A DNA stretch of 64,000 bases from Glutamicibacter halophytocola (GTDB lineage Bacteria; Actinomycetota; Actinomycetes; Actinomycetales; Micrococcaceae): assembly GCF_001302565.1 (NCBI RefSeq), contig NZ_CP012750.1, positions 1,054,001-1,118,000 of the forward strand. Direction: 5' to 3'. The translations under genes and the position numbers were made by a program. Positions 51,179 through 60,221 of this stretch are shown piece by piece. The notes beneath the pieces were generated by a model. The model searched no databases and had not been told where the DNA came from. It saw only the letters and a program-made list of their open reading frames with translations. Within the stretch, counting starts at the first letter, position 1. Each line of letters opens with the position of its first letter.

Positions 51179-51523
51179 ATGAGTGCCAACCCGGAACGCG
51201 ACGTCACCGAAGACGTCGATTTTGTTACGGAGAGCCAATCCGGGGAATTCCAGGAGCTGCGCCGAACCCACCGCAGTTTCGTTTTCCCGATGGCCATCTT
51301 CTTCCTCGTCTGGTATTTCGCCTACGTCTTGCTGGCCGACTACTTCCATGACTTCATGTCGATCAAGGTTTTGGGCAATATCAACATGGGCATCCTCCTT
51401 GGGCTGCTGCAGTTTGTCTCGACCTTCCTGATTACCGCAGCCTACGTCAGCTTCTCCAACAAGAAGCTGGACCCGAAGGCCACCGCCATCCGCGAACGCC
51501 TAGAGCAAAAGGGAGTGAAATAA
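51179..51523 (+). CDS. DUF485 membrane protein
   Basis: The 114-residue protein has two helices in the DUF485 pattern: FQELRRTHRSFVFPMAIFFLVWYFAYVLLADY, then INMGILLGLLQFVSTFLITAAYVSFSNKKLDPKA. AAGGAGGGCATCA sits before the ATG at 51179 and decides the start. DUF485 (YjcH-like) is regularly cotranscribed with ActP; here the symporter ATG directly follows the stop. Confidence 0.92.
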   Translation: MSANPERDVTEDVDFVTESQSGEFQELRRTHRSFVFPMAIFFLVWYFAYVLLADYFHDFMSIKVLGNINMGILLGLLQFVSTFLITAAYVSFSNKKLDPKATAIRERLEQKGVK

Positions 51524-53149
51524 ATGAATCAGCTCTCGATTGCGGCCCAGGCCGCCGCAGAGTCGACCCAGGTCGGCAACCCGCTGGTGAATATCGGCAT
51601 CTTCATCGCCTTCGTGGGCATCACCCTGGTGATCGTGCTGCGTGCTTCGAAAAACAACAAGACCGCGGCCGACTACTATGCCGGTGGCCGTTCCTTCACC
51701 GGAACGCAGAACGGCACCGCCATCGCCGGCGACTACCTTTCGGCGGCATCCTTCCTCGGCATTGTCGGTGCCATCGCCATCAACGGCTATGACGGCTTCC
51801 TCTACTCCATTGGCTTCCTGGTCGCCTGGCTGGTGGCCCTGCTGCTGGTCGCCGAGCTGCTGCGCAATACCGGCAAGTTCACCATGGCCGACGTGCTTTC
51901 CTTCCGGCTCAAGCAGCGCCCGGTGCGCATCGCCGCGGCCATTTCCACCCTGGCAGTCTGCGTGTTCTACCTGCTGGCGCAGATGGCGGGTGCCGGCGCG
52001 CTGGTGTCGCTGCTGCTGGGCATTGACGAGAAGCTCGGCCAGTCGCTGGTGATCGTGATCGTCGGCGCGCTGATGATCCTCTACGTGCTGGTCGGCGGCA
52101 TGAAGGGCACCACCTGGGTGCAGATCATCAAGGCTTGCCTGCTGATCGCCGGTGCGCTGATCATGACCGTCTGGACCCTGGCGATCTTCGGCTTCAACTT
52201 CTCCGAACTGCTGGGCAAGGCCGCCGAGGTGGCCGGCAACCCGGAGATCCTGAATCCCGGCCAGAAGTACGGCAAGTCCGAAACCTCCAAGCTGGACTTC
52301 ATCTCGCTGGCCCTGGCCCTGGTGCTGGGCACCGCCGGCCTGCCCCACGTGCTGATGCGCTTCTACACGGTGCCCACCGCCAAGGAAGCCCGCAAGTCGG
52401 TGGTCTGGGCGATCTGGCTGATCGGCGCCTTCTACCTGTTCACCCTGGTGCTGGGCTTCGGCGCCGGCGCGCTGATCGGCCCGGAGAAGATCACCGCCGC
52501 ACCGGGCGGGGTGAACTCGGCTGCTCCGCTGCTGGCCTATGAATTGGGCGGCACCGTGTTGCTGGGGCTGATCTCGGCGGTGGCCTTCGCAACCATCCTC
52601 GCGGTGGTCGCCGGCCTGACCATCACCGCAGCGGCATCCTTCGCCCACGACGTGTACGCTTCGGTGATCGCCAAGGGCAAGTCCACTCCCGAGAAGGAAA
52701 TGAAGGTGGCCCGGCGCACCGTGCTGGTGATCGGCGTCTTCGCCATCGCCGGCGGCATCGGCGCCCAGGGCCAGAATGTGGCCTTCCTGGTGGCACTGGC
52801 CTTCGCGGTCGCCGCCTCGGCCAACCTGCCAACCATCCTGTACTCGCTGTTCTGGAAGGGCTTCAAGACCCGCGGTGCCGTCTGGTCGATGTACGGCGGC
52901 TTGGGCTCCGCGCTGCTTCTGATCATCTTCTCGCCGGTGTTCTCCGGATCGGAGACCGCGATGATCCCGAGCATCGACATGTCGATCTTCCCGCTGGCCA
53001 ACCCGGGCATCGTTTCGATTCCGCTGGCCTTCTTCCTGGGCTGGTTGGGCTCGGTGACCGATCGGGGCACCGAGGATGCAGCCAAGCAGGCAGAAATGGA
53101 AGTCCGCTCGCTGACCGGGGTCGGTGCGGAAAAGGCCGTCGACCACTAG
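51524..53149 (+). CDS. actP: Cation:acetate symporter (ActP/MctC-like)
   Basis: The 541-residue SSS permease shows YYAGGRSFTGTQNGTAIAGDYLSAASFLGIVG, VGGMKGTTWVQIIKACLLI, GTAGLPHVLMRFYTVPTAKEARKSV and SAVAFATILAVVAGLTITAAASFAHDVYASV. It fits acetate/monocarboxylate uptake driven by Na+ or H+. It is preceded immediately by DUF485 (stop 51521-51523, start 51524), has a terminator downstream, and shares its promoter region with the divergent LytS-LytR operon. Confidence 0.93.
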   Translation: MNQLSIAAQAAAESTQVGNPLVNIGIFIAFVGITLVIVLRASKNNKTAADYYAGGRSFTGTQNGTAIAGDYLSAASFLGIVGAIAINGYDGFLYSIGFLVAWLVALLLVAELLRNTGKFTMADVLSFRLKQRPVRIAAAISTLAVCVFYLLAQMAGAGALVSLLLGIDEKLGQSLVIVIVGALMILYVLVGGMKGTTWVQIIKACLLIAGALIMTVWTLAIFGFNFSELLGKAAEVAGNPEILNPGQKYGKSETSKLDFISLALALVLGTAGLPHVLMRFYTVPTAKEARKSVVWAIWLIGAFYLFTLVLGFGAGALIGPEKITAAPGGVNSAAPLLAYELGGTVLLGLISAVAFATILAVVAGLTITAAASFAHDVYASVIAKGKSTPEKEMKVARRTVLVIGVFAIAGGIGAQGQNVAFLVALAFAVAASANLPTILYSLFWKGFKTRGAVWSMYGGLGSALLLIIFSPVFSGSETAMIPSIDMSIFPLANPGIVSIPLAFFLGWLGSVTDRGTEDAAKQAEMEVRSLTGVGAEKAVDH

Positions 53150-53172
53150 GGGCGGCAGGCAAGAACTGAAGA

Positions 53173-53218
53173 GGCAAAGCCTTGGGGACCAGCTACCGTT
53201 GGTCCCCAGGGCTTTGCC
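53173..53218 (+). terminator. Terminator after actP
   Basis: GGCAAAGCC (53173-53181) pairs with GGCTTTGCC (53210-53218), enclosing an inner stem GGGGACCA / TGGTCCCC. Symmetric, so it can also end the convergent Lrp transcript. Confidence 0.8.
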
Positions 53219-53226
53219 ATTGGCTT

Positions 53227-53703
53227 TTACTGGGCGGGGGATTTCAGCGAATGCCGCAGCAGGGCGGTGGTCCGGTAGGGGACCAGTTGTGCCATGGCCA
53301 GCGCTGAATCCGCGCGGTTCACCCCATCGATATGCAAGAGCTGGCCGTGGACCCTGAAGAGCTGCTCGGCATCCTTGGCTGCCACGCGCACCAGAATATC
53401 GGCATTGCCGGTCAGCCCGTGGGCTTCGAGGACTTCGGGGATGGCGGCCAGCTTGGCCGAGATTTCTTCGAGGTATCGCTGGTCAACGTGAAGCTCGATA
53501 AATGACAGCAGCCCGTAGCCCAGGGCGGCTGGCGGAATCCGGCGGTCCGGGGATTCCAGGATTTCGTTCTCCAATCGGGTCATCCGCGATTGCACCGTAT
53601 TGCGCCCCAGGTTCAGGGCCGTGGCGATGGCCGAGCCGGTGCGTTTTTTAGCGCTGGCCATGGCGAGCAGGATTCGCCGGTCTGTGATGTCCAAGAGGTG
53701 CAT
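53227..53703 (-). CDS. Lrp/AsnC-family regulator
   Basis: The 158-residue protein has an N-terminal HTH (LDITDRRILLAMASAKKRTGSAIATALNLGRNTVQSRMTRLE) and a C-terminal RAM/ligand-binding domain (LGYGLLSFIELHVDQRYLEEISAKLAAIPEVLEAHGLTGNADILVRV). Start at ATG 53703 (the upstream GTG adds three residues). It is divergent to the E1-E2 operon and so is likely its regulator, like BkdR of Pseudomonas, which senses branched-chain amino acids. Confidence 0.9.
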   Translation of the reverse strand: MHLLDITDRRILLAMASAKKRTGSAIATALNLGRNTVQSRMTRLENEILESPDRRIPPAALGYGLLSFIELHVDQRYLEEISAKLAAIPEVLEAHGLTGNADILVRVAAKDAEQLFRVHGQLLHIDGVNRADSALAMAQLVPYRTTALLRHSLKSPAQ

Positions 53704-53852
53704 AATGAGCACGTTAGCACTGGATCGAGGGTATAAATAGGGCGTTTTGCGCTAATTTTCGAATCACCATTGTGCGTCTTGCGTTGCGTGAGTAGCATCA
53801 CATTAAGCGGGGTTCGACGAAGAATTCTGCCACAGACTACGTGAGAGTAAGG

Positions 53853-54968
53853 ATGCCGATCGTGTCCACACAGCACATGGACGTAGCCGCTGGAAGCCTA
53901 CCAACGCACCAGCTGCTGAACGTCGACGGGAAACGAATTCCGGACGAAGAACTTGACCACTATCTCAAGGACCTCAAGGAAGCGGACCTTGCAGATTTTC
54001 TGCGCGACATGGTCGTGCTTCGGCGCATGGACAATGAGGCCACCGCCCTGCAGCGCCAGGGGCAATTGGGCCTCTGGGCGCCATTGCTTGGCCAGGAGGC
54101 CGCGCAAATCGGATCGGTGCGGGCTACCGAAGACGATGATTTCATTTTCCCTTCCTATCGCGAGCATGGGGTGGCGTGGGCCAGGGGAGTCCAGGCCGAG
54201 GACCTGCTCAGCGTTTGGCGCGGAGCCCAGGCCAGCGGCTGGGATCCGAATGAAGTGAATATCGCCTGCCAGCAAATTGTCATCGGTTCGCAGGCCCTGC
54301 ATGCGGCCGGCTATGGCATGGGCATCAAATTCGATGGAGGCGAGCAAGTCTCCGTGGCCTACTTTGGCGATGGCGCCACCAGCCAGGGCGACGTTAATGA
54401 GGCGATGGTTTTTGCGGCCAGCTACCAGGCACCGGTCCTGTTCTTCTGCCAGAACAACCAGTGGGCGATCTCGGAACCGGTGGCACTGCAAAGCCGCACC
54501 CATATCGCTGACCGGGCCCACGGCTTCGGGCTGAAGACCTGGCGGGTTGATGGCAACGACATCCTCGCAGTGTACGCGGCAACCAAGGCGGCCCTGGCCC
54601 ACGCCCGGCACGGCCTGGGGCCAACGTTCATCGAAGCTGTCACCTACCGCATGGGTTCGCACACCACCGCCGATGACCCCACCCGCTACCGCAAGGCCGA
54701 GCAGCTCGAAGAATGGAAAGCCAAGGACCCGATCGACCGCTTGGTGAAATACCTGCACGAAATGGGCGCCGATGTGCAGTCCTATGAGCAGCGCGCCCAG
54801 AACGCGGCCGATGACATGGCCGCCAAGCTGCGTGCCGCGATCACCACGATGGAAGATCCGAAGGTGGAAGAACTGTTCTCCAACGTTTATGCCCAGCCGC
54901 ACGAACCCACCGAGCGGGCAGCGAAGAACTACCTCGATTACCTGGCCGACTTCGAGGGTGGTGAATAG
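53853..54968 (+). CDS. 2-oxoacid dehydrogenase E1 alpha subunit
   Basis: The 371-residue subunit carries the ThDP-binding motif GDGATSQGDVNEAMVFAASYQAPVLFFCQNNQWAIS, FIFPSYREHGV upstream with the catalytic His, and YRMGSHTTADDPTRYR with the phosphorylation-loop-like region. It pairs with the E1 beta gene. The substrate could be pyruvate or branched-chain 2-oxoacids; the divergent Lrp regulator leans to the latter. ATG at 53853 has GAGAG nearby; a GTG at 53862 is also possible. Confidence 0.92.
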   Translation: MPIVSTQHMDVAAGSLPTHQLLNVDGKRIPDEELDHYLKDLKEADLADFLRDMVVLRRMDNEATALQRQGQLGLWAPLLGQEAAQIGSVRATEDDDFIFPSYREHGVAWARGVQAEDLLSVWRGAQASGWDPNEVNIACQQIVIGSQALHAAGYGMGIKFDGGEQVSVAYFGDGATSQGDVNEAMVFAASYQAPVLFFCQNNQWAISEPVALQSRTHIADRAHGFGLKTWRVDGNDILAVYAATKAALAHARHGLGPTFIEAVTYRMGSHTTADDPTRYRKAEQLEEWKAKDPIDRLVKYLHEMGADVQSYEQRAQNAADDMAAKLRAAITTMEDPKVEELFSNVYAQPHEPTERAAKNYLDYLADFEGGE

Positions 54969-54970
54969 CC

Positions 54971-55972
54971 GTGGCTACCACCATGCTCAAAGCGCTGAAC
55001 AAGTCGCTGCATGATGCCCTGAGCGAGGACGAGAAGGTCATCCTGCTTGGTGAAGACATCGGAACACTTGGCGGAGTCTTCCGCGTGACCGACGGGCTGA
55101 AGGCCGAATTCGGGGAGCATCGAGTCGTCGATACCCCGCTGGCCGAATCAGGAATCGTCGGCACGGCCATCGGCCTGGCCTATCGCGGCTACCGCCCGGT
55201 GGTCGAGATCCAATTTGATGGATTCACCTATCCCGCTTTTGACCAGCTGGTCTCGCAGCTGGCCAAGTTGCACTACCGGTCCCGCGGGCGGGTGAAGATG
55301 CCGGTGACCGTCCGCATCCCGTACGGCGGTGGCATCGGTTCTCCGGAGCACCATTCCGAGTCGCCAGAAGCCTACTTCGCGCACACCGCCGGGCTTCGCG
55401 TGTTTGCACCCTCCAGCGTTGAAGATGCTTACGCGATGCTGCGCCAGGCGATCACCTGCGATGACCCGGTGATTTTCTTTGAGCCAAAGCGCCGTTACCA
55501 CGAGAAGACCGAGGCGGAACTGGGCGTCGTTCAGCCCGATGCCTCGCCTAAGGCGAAGATCATCCGCTCCGGTACTGATGTCACCATGGTCGGCTATGGC
55601 CCAACCACCTACACGCTGATCGATGCGGCCCTGGCTGCCGAAGATGAAGGCATCAGCCTGGAGGTCATTGATCTGCGCAGCCTGGACCCGCTGGATATCG
55701 ACACTGTCGCGCAGTCGGTGCAGCGCACCGGGAAGCTCGTCGTGGTCCATGAGGCCAGCCGCACCAGCGGTTTGGGCGCGGAAATATGTGCCGAGATCAC
55801 CGAGCGCTGCTTCGACTACTTGGAACATGCGCCGCTGCGCGTGACAGGGTTCGATGTTCCCTATCCGCCCTCACGGCTTGAAAGCCACCATTTACCCGAC
55901 CTGGATCGAGTGATGCACGCGGTGGATACCGTGATGCGACACCATGAGGCAAGCGAAGGAGCTGCCCAGTGA
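54971..55972 (+). CDS. 2-oxoacid dehydrogenase E1 beta subunit
   Basis: The 333-residue subunit shows the transketolase pyrimidine domain (LGEDIGTLGGVFRVTDGL, FGEHRVVDTPLAESGIVGTAIGLAYRGYRPVVEIQ) and the C-terminal domain (ISLEVIDLRSLDPLDIDTVAQSV and PYPPSRLESHHLPDLDRV). It starts with GTG, 2 nt after the E1 alpha stop, with GAGGGTGG as RBS. The TGA overlaps the E2 start. Tight order alpha-beta-E2 fits one complex. Confidence 0.94.
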   Translation: MATTMLKALNKSLHDALSEDEKVILLGEDIGTLGGVFRVTDGLKAEFGEHRVVDTPLAESGIVGTAIGLAYRGYRPVVEIQFDGFTYPAFDQLVSQLAKLHYRSRGRVKMPVTVRIPYGGGIGSPEHHSESPEAYFAHTAGLRVFAPSSVEDAYAMLRQAITCDDPVIFFEPKRRYHEKTEAELGVVQPDASPKAKIIRSGTDVTMVGYGPTTYTLIDAALAAEDEGISLEVIDLRSLDPLDIDTVAQSVQRTGKLVVVHEASRTSGLGAEICAEITERCFDYLEHAPLRVTGFDVPYPPSRLESHHLPDLDRVMHAVDTVMRHHEASEGAAQ

Positions 55973-57276
55973 TGACGGATCAAACTTTTAAGCTTCCGGA
56001 TCTTGGCGAGGGGCTGACCGAATCCGAGGTGTTGAACTGGAAAATCAAGGTCGGCGAGCATGTGGCGCTGAACCAGGTGATCGCCGAGGTGGAAACTGCC
56101 AAGGCTGTAGTTGAACTGCCTTCGCCTTATGCCGGGGTAGTCCAGCAGATTCATGCCGCCCAAGGCCAGGTCGTCCAGGTTGGCGGCCCGCTGGTCACCT
56201 TTGGCGGTGATGAGCCAGCGCAGGGAAAAGATCCAGCACCGCAACCCGGCGCGGGGGAGCGCACGCCTACTCTCGTCGGCTATGGCGCACCGGCGGCAAC
56301 TGGAGCCCGGCCCCAGCGAAAGTCCCGCTCGGTGCGCGCCTCGGGTGCAGCTGTGGTCGAACACCATGACGAACAGCGCCAGGCGGTGACCCGATGCACT
56401 CCGCCGGTCCGCAAGCTCGCCCGTGATCACGGTGTGGATATTTCGACGCTCACCGGCAGCGGCGAAGACGGGCTAGTGCTACGCCGCGATGTCCAGCAGG
56501 CGATTGATGCCGGGAATGGGCCAACGGCCGCAGCGTCACCTGCCGCACCTGTTGCCCCGGTCCAGCCGGGCGGCATAGGGGACAAGCATGTAAAGATCAC
56601 TGCGGTGCGTCGTGCCACAGCCAAGGCGATGGTGCAGTCGGCCTTTACCGCCCCGCATGCCACCGAATTCTTGACTGTGGATGTCACGGAATCCATGGCC
56701 CTGGTTGAGCGGTTGCGTTCCCATCCCCTGTTGAAGGACATCAAGCTGAATATCACGACGCTGGCGGCCCTGGTCGTGACCCGCTTGTTGCGTACCTATC
56801 CAGCGTTGAATTCAACGTGGGACGAGAAAGCCGACGAAATTATCGAATTCGGTTCGGTGAATTTGGGAATGGCGGTAGCTACTGACCGGGGTCTGCTGGT
56901 TCCCGTGGTGAAAAATGCCCAGGACTTGCCGCTGCCTCAATTGGCCACGGCGTTGAGCGGGATTATTGCCCAGGGGCGTGCCGGAACTCTTGCTCCTGCC
57001 CAGTTGTCGGGCGGCACCTTCTCAATCACGAACGTCGGTGTTTTTGGCGTGGATGCTGGAACGCCAATCCTGCCGCCTGGGCAGGCCGGGATCTTGGCCC
57101 TGGGCCAGGTGAAGCGGCGCCCTTGGGAGTACCAGGATGGAGTAGCTCTTCGCCATACCATGACTTTGGCTTTGTCATTTGACCACAGAGTCGTTGACGG
57201 CAAAGAAGCAAGCGAGTTCCTCGCAGGTGTCGGTTCGGTTTTGGAGGACCCAGGATTGATGAATATTTTTATTTGA
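55969..57276 (+). CDS. 2-oxoacid dehydrogenase E2 acyltransferase
   Basis: The 435-residue core enzyme has one lipoyl domain at the N terminus (lipoylated Lys45 in EVETAKAVVELPSP), a Pro/Ala-rich linker, an E3-binding domain (CTPPVRKLARDHGVDISTLTGSGEDGLVLRRDV, about residues 145-178), and the catalytic domain ending in SFDHRVVDGKEASEF with the His-Asp pair. The GTG at 55969 overlaps the E1 beta stop. No E3 (lpd) gene follows, so E3 must be supplied from elsewhere in the genome. Confidence 0.93.
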   Translation: MMTDQTFKLPDLGEGLTESEVLNWKIKVGEHVALNQVIAEVETAKAVVELPSPYAGVVQQIHAAQGQVVQVGGPLVTFGGDEPAQGKDPAPQPGAGERTPTLVGYGAPAATGARPQRKSRSVRASGAAVVEHHDEQRQAVTRCTPPVRKLARDHGVDISTLTGSGEDGLVLRRDVQQAIDAGNGPTAAASPAAPVAPVQPGGIGDKHVKITAVRRATAKAMVQSAFTAPHATEFLTVDVTESMALVERLRSHPLLKDIKLNITTLAALVVTRLLRTYPALNSTWDEKADEIIEFGSVNLGMAVATDRGLLVPVVKNAQDLPLPQLATALSGIIAQGRAGTLAPAQLSGGTFSITNVGVFGVDAGTPILPPGQAGILALGQVKRRPWEYQDGVALRHTMTLALSFDHRVVDGKEASEFLAGVGSVLEDPGLMNIFI

Positions 57277-57472
57277 GAAACCAGAGATTTTGACTAGCTA
57301 AGAATAATTTTGAACGAATGACAAAATGGATTTCAAGCATTGCTTTCATGAATATTCATTGGTTGTTTCGCAATATTTGATGTAATCTCATTCACTACGT
57401 GCTACAGCTCACGCTTGCCTGCACGGCTCTGCGAAATGCAGAAGCAGCAACCTTATGTTGAGGAGAAATAGG

Positions 57473-59104
57473 ATGCGATACTCGCACGCATCTAAGGCTG
57501 TCGTTCTATCAGCAGCCTTGGCACTGACCCTGTCGGCTTGTGGCGGCGGTTCGGATGATTCCGCAGGCGGCGAAGCAGACGGCTCGTACGTCGTCACCGC
57601 AAACACCACCGAACCACAAAACGGCCTACTGCCGGCCAACACCAACGAAGTTGGTGGCGGTCGCGTTATGGACCTGCTCTTCACGGGCCTGGTCAGCTAT
57701 GACGCAAAGGGCGCTCCGGTCAATGAACTCGCAGAGTCCATCGAGACCAAGGATTCCCAGAACTACACCATCAAGATCAAGTCGGGCCAGACTTTCTCCG
57801 ATGGATCCCCAGTAACCGCTGCTTCGTTCGTGGATGCCTGGAACTTCGGTGCCGCAGCCAAGAACGCTCAGCTGAACTCCTACTTCTTCGAGTCCATCAA
57901 GGGCTTCGACAAGGTCAACGCCGAGAAGTCCAAGGAAGACAAGATGGAAGGCCTGAAGGTTGTTGATGACACCACCTTCACCGTCGAGCTTTCCCAGCCG
58001 GAATCCGACTTCCCGCTGCGTCTGGGCTACACCGCCTTCATGCCGTTGCCAGAGGCAGCCTTCGAGGATCCCAAGGCCTTCGGCGAAAAGCCAGTTGGCA
58101 ATGGTCCGTACAAGCTGACCGAATGGAACCACGACGTCAACCTGAAGATGGACGTCAACGAGAAGTACGACGGCCCACGCAAGGCTGCGAACGGCGGCAT
58201 CGACTTCAAGGTCTACCAGTCCACCGACTCGGCTTACCAGGACCTGGTTTCCGGCAACCTGGATGTGCTGGACCAGATTCCACCGAGCCAGCTTGCTTCC
58301 TACCAGTCTGACCTGGGCGACCGCTCGGTCAACTCGCCATACGCTGGTAACGCGACCATCACCATTCCCGGCTACCTGGATCACTTCAAGCAGGACGAAG
58401 AGGGCAACCTTCGCCGTGCAGCGATCTCGCGTGCAATTGACCGCCAGCTGATCATCGACAAGGTGTACCAGGGCGGCAAGGTTATCGCCAAGGACTTCAC
58501 CGCTCCAGTGCTCGAAGGCTACGACGACAAGCTGCCTGGCAGCGAAGTCCTCGAATTCGACGATGCCGAAGCCAAGAAGCTCTGGGCTGACGCTGACAAG
58601 ATCAGCAAGTGGGACGCTGACAAGGAATTCTCCATCGGCTACAACGTTGATGGCGCCGGCAACAAGGAATTCGTTGAGGCAATTGTCAACCAGCTGAAGA
58701 ACAACCTTGGCATCAACGCAACCGCAAAGTCGTTCAGCTCCTTCAAGGAACTGCGCGCCAAGGTTACCGCCTACACCATGACCGGTGCCTTCCGCACGGG
58801 CTGGCAGGCCGACTACCCATCGCTCTACAACTTCCTGGGCCCGCTGTTTGGCACTGGTGCAGGTTCGAACGATGGCAAGTACTCCAGCAAGGAATTTGAC
58901 GAGTCGCTGGCCAAGGGCCTTGCTGCAACCGACCCAGCTGAGGGCGCAAAGATCTTCAACGAATCCCAGGAGATCCTGTTCAAGGATCTTCCTGCCATCC
59001 CGCTGTGGTACCAAGCAGTCCAGGGTGGTTGGAGCGAGAACGTCGCCAACGTTGAGTTCGGTTGGAACGGCGTTCCGATCTACAACGAAATCACTGGTAA
59101 GTAA
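57473..59104 (+). CDS. Peptide ABC transporter substrate-binding lipoprotein
   Basis: The 543-residue protein starts at ATG 57473 after GGAGAAATAGG. Its signal peptide ends in the lipobox LSAC (Cys23), so it is anchored to the outer face of the membrane. The mature part follows the SBP_bac_5 fold of oligopeptide/dipeptide-binding proteins: NGLLPANTNEVGGGRVMDLLF, IKIKSGQTFSDGSPVTAASFVDAW, NGPYKLTEWNHDVNLKM. Between it and the permease genes lie two hairpins. The 57277-57472 spacer is AT-rich with no visible gene. Confidence 0.94.
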   Translation: MRYSHASKAVVLSAALALTLSACGGGSDDSAGGEADGSYVVTANTTEPQNGLLPANTNEVGGGRVMDLLFTGLVSYDAKGAPVNELAESIETKDSQNYTIKIKSGQTFSDGSPVTAASFVDAWNFGAAAKNAQLNSYFFESIKGFDKVNAEKSKEDKMEGLKVVDDTTFTVELSQPESDFPLRLGYTAFMPLPEAAFEDPKAFGEKPVGNGPYKLTEWNHDVNLKMDVNEKYDGPRKAANGGIDFKVYQSTDSAYQDLVSGNLDVLDQIPPSQLASYQSDLGDRSVNSPYAGNATITIPGYLDHFKQDEEGNLRRAAISRAIDRQLIIDKVYQGGKVIAKDFTAPVLEGYDDKLPGSEVLEFDDAEAKKLWADADKISKWDADKEFSIGYNVDGAGNKEFVEAIVNQLKNNLGINATAKSFSSFKELRAKVTAYTMTGAFRTGWQADYPSLYNFLGPLFGTGAGSNDGKYSSKEFDESLAKGLAATDPAEGAKIFNESQEILFKDLPAIPLWYQAVQGGWSENVANVEFGWNGVPIYNEITGK

Positions 59105-59116
59105 GTAATTTCAGCA

Positions 59117-59188
59117 TTCGGACTGTTCAAGTCCGAAATTGGCTGAAAGGCATGTCAAGGGAGACCCAAGGTACAAAGGGTCTCCCTT
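59117..59188 (+). terminator. Two hairpins between binding-protein and permease genes
   Basis: TTCGGACT/AGTCCGAA (59117-59137) and AAGGGAGACCC/GGGTCTCCCTT (59157-59188) lie in tandem; the second is followed by TG rather than a T run. They probably dampen read-through, giving more binding protein than permease. Confidence 0.7.
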
Positions 59189-59294
59189 TGGCATGTTTGA
59201 TCTGCCTCCCAAAAATAAACGTCGAGATACTTATCGACGGGAAGAGGGAAATAATGGCCAAGTGCCGTCCAGCATCTCGAGGTGAGGTGCACGC

Positions 59295-60221
59295 ATGTTA
59301 AGTTTCATGCTCAAGAGAATTGCCCAGCTGATCCCGGTATTTATCGGTGCAACACTGCTGGTGTACTTCTTGGTTTTTGCCACGCCCGGTGATCCTATCG
59401 CCGCGCTCTCCGGTGGCAAGCCGATGTCCGATGCGACTCGTGCAGCCCTCGAAGCCCAATACAATTTGGACAAGCCATTCTGGGTTCAGTATGGCCTGTA
59501 CCTGAAGAACCTGGTGACCTTCGATCTTGGAACCTCGTTCTCCGGTCAGGAAGTCAGCGCCCTGCTGGGCCGCGCCTTCCCAGTCACCGCACGCCTTGCG
59601 ATTCTGGCCCTGCTGATTGAAGGCATTTTCGGCATCATCTTCGGTGTCATCGCTGGTATGCGCAAGGGCAAGTGGTTCGACTCGACCATTCTGGTTGCTT
59701 CGCTGATCGTGATCGCTGTGCCAACCTTCGTGCTCGGCTTCGTTCTGCAGTTCGTTGTTGGCGTGAAACTGGAATGGGCCAAGCCCACCGTTTCCGGCGC
59801 GGCAACCTGGGGCGAACTCTTCTTGCCGGCCCTCGTGCTAGGCCTGGTTTCGCTGGCCTACGTGGTCCGCTTGACCCGAACCTCGGTCATTGAGAACAAA
59901 ACTGCCGATTTTGTGCGAACCGCCACTGCCAAGGGCTTGAGCCGCAATCGCGTTGTCACCGTGCACATCCTTCGCAACTCGCTGATTCCTGTCGTGACAT
60001 TCCTCGGAGCGGACCTCGGCTCGCTGATGGGTGGCGCAATTGTCACCGAAGGCATTTTCAACGTGCCCGGTGTTGGACACCTGCTGTACCAGGCAATTCA
60101 GAAGGGCGAAACCCCGACCGTTGTCGCCATCGTCGGTGTTCTGGTGATCGTCTTCGTCGTCGCCAACCTGATCGTGGATATGCTGTACGCACTGCTTGAC
60201 CCAAGGATCCGTTATGCCTGA
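59295..60221 (+). CDS. Peptide ABC transporter permease (DppB-like)
   Basis: The 308-residue protein has six helices with the long periplasmic loop after the first helix, as in DppB/OppB, and the conserved EAA loop near the end: VRTATAKGLSRNRVVTVHILRNSLIPVVTFLGADLGSLMGGAIVTEGIF. It forms half of the membrane channel. Its last 8 nt overlap the next permease gene. Confidence 0.94.
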   Translation: MLSFMLKRIAQLIPVFIGATLLVYFLVFATPGDPIAALSGGKPMSDATRAALEAQYNLDKPFWVQYGLYLKNLVTFDLGTSFSGQEVSALLGRAFPVTARLAILALLIEGIFGIIFGVIAGMRKGKWFDSTILVASLIVIAVPTFVLGFVLQFVVGVKLEWAKPTVSGAATWGELFLPALVLGLVSLAYVVRLTRTSVIENKTADFVRTATAKGLSRNRVVTVHILRNSLIPVVTFLGADLGSLMGGAIVTEGIFNVPGVGHLLYQAIQKGETPTVVAIVGVLVIVFVVANLIVDMLYALLDPRIRYA

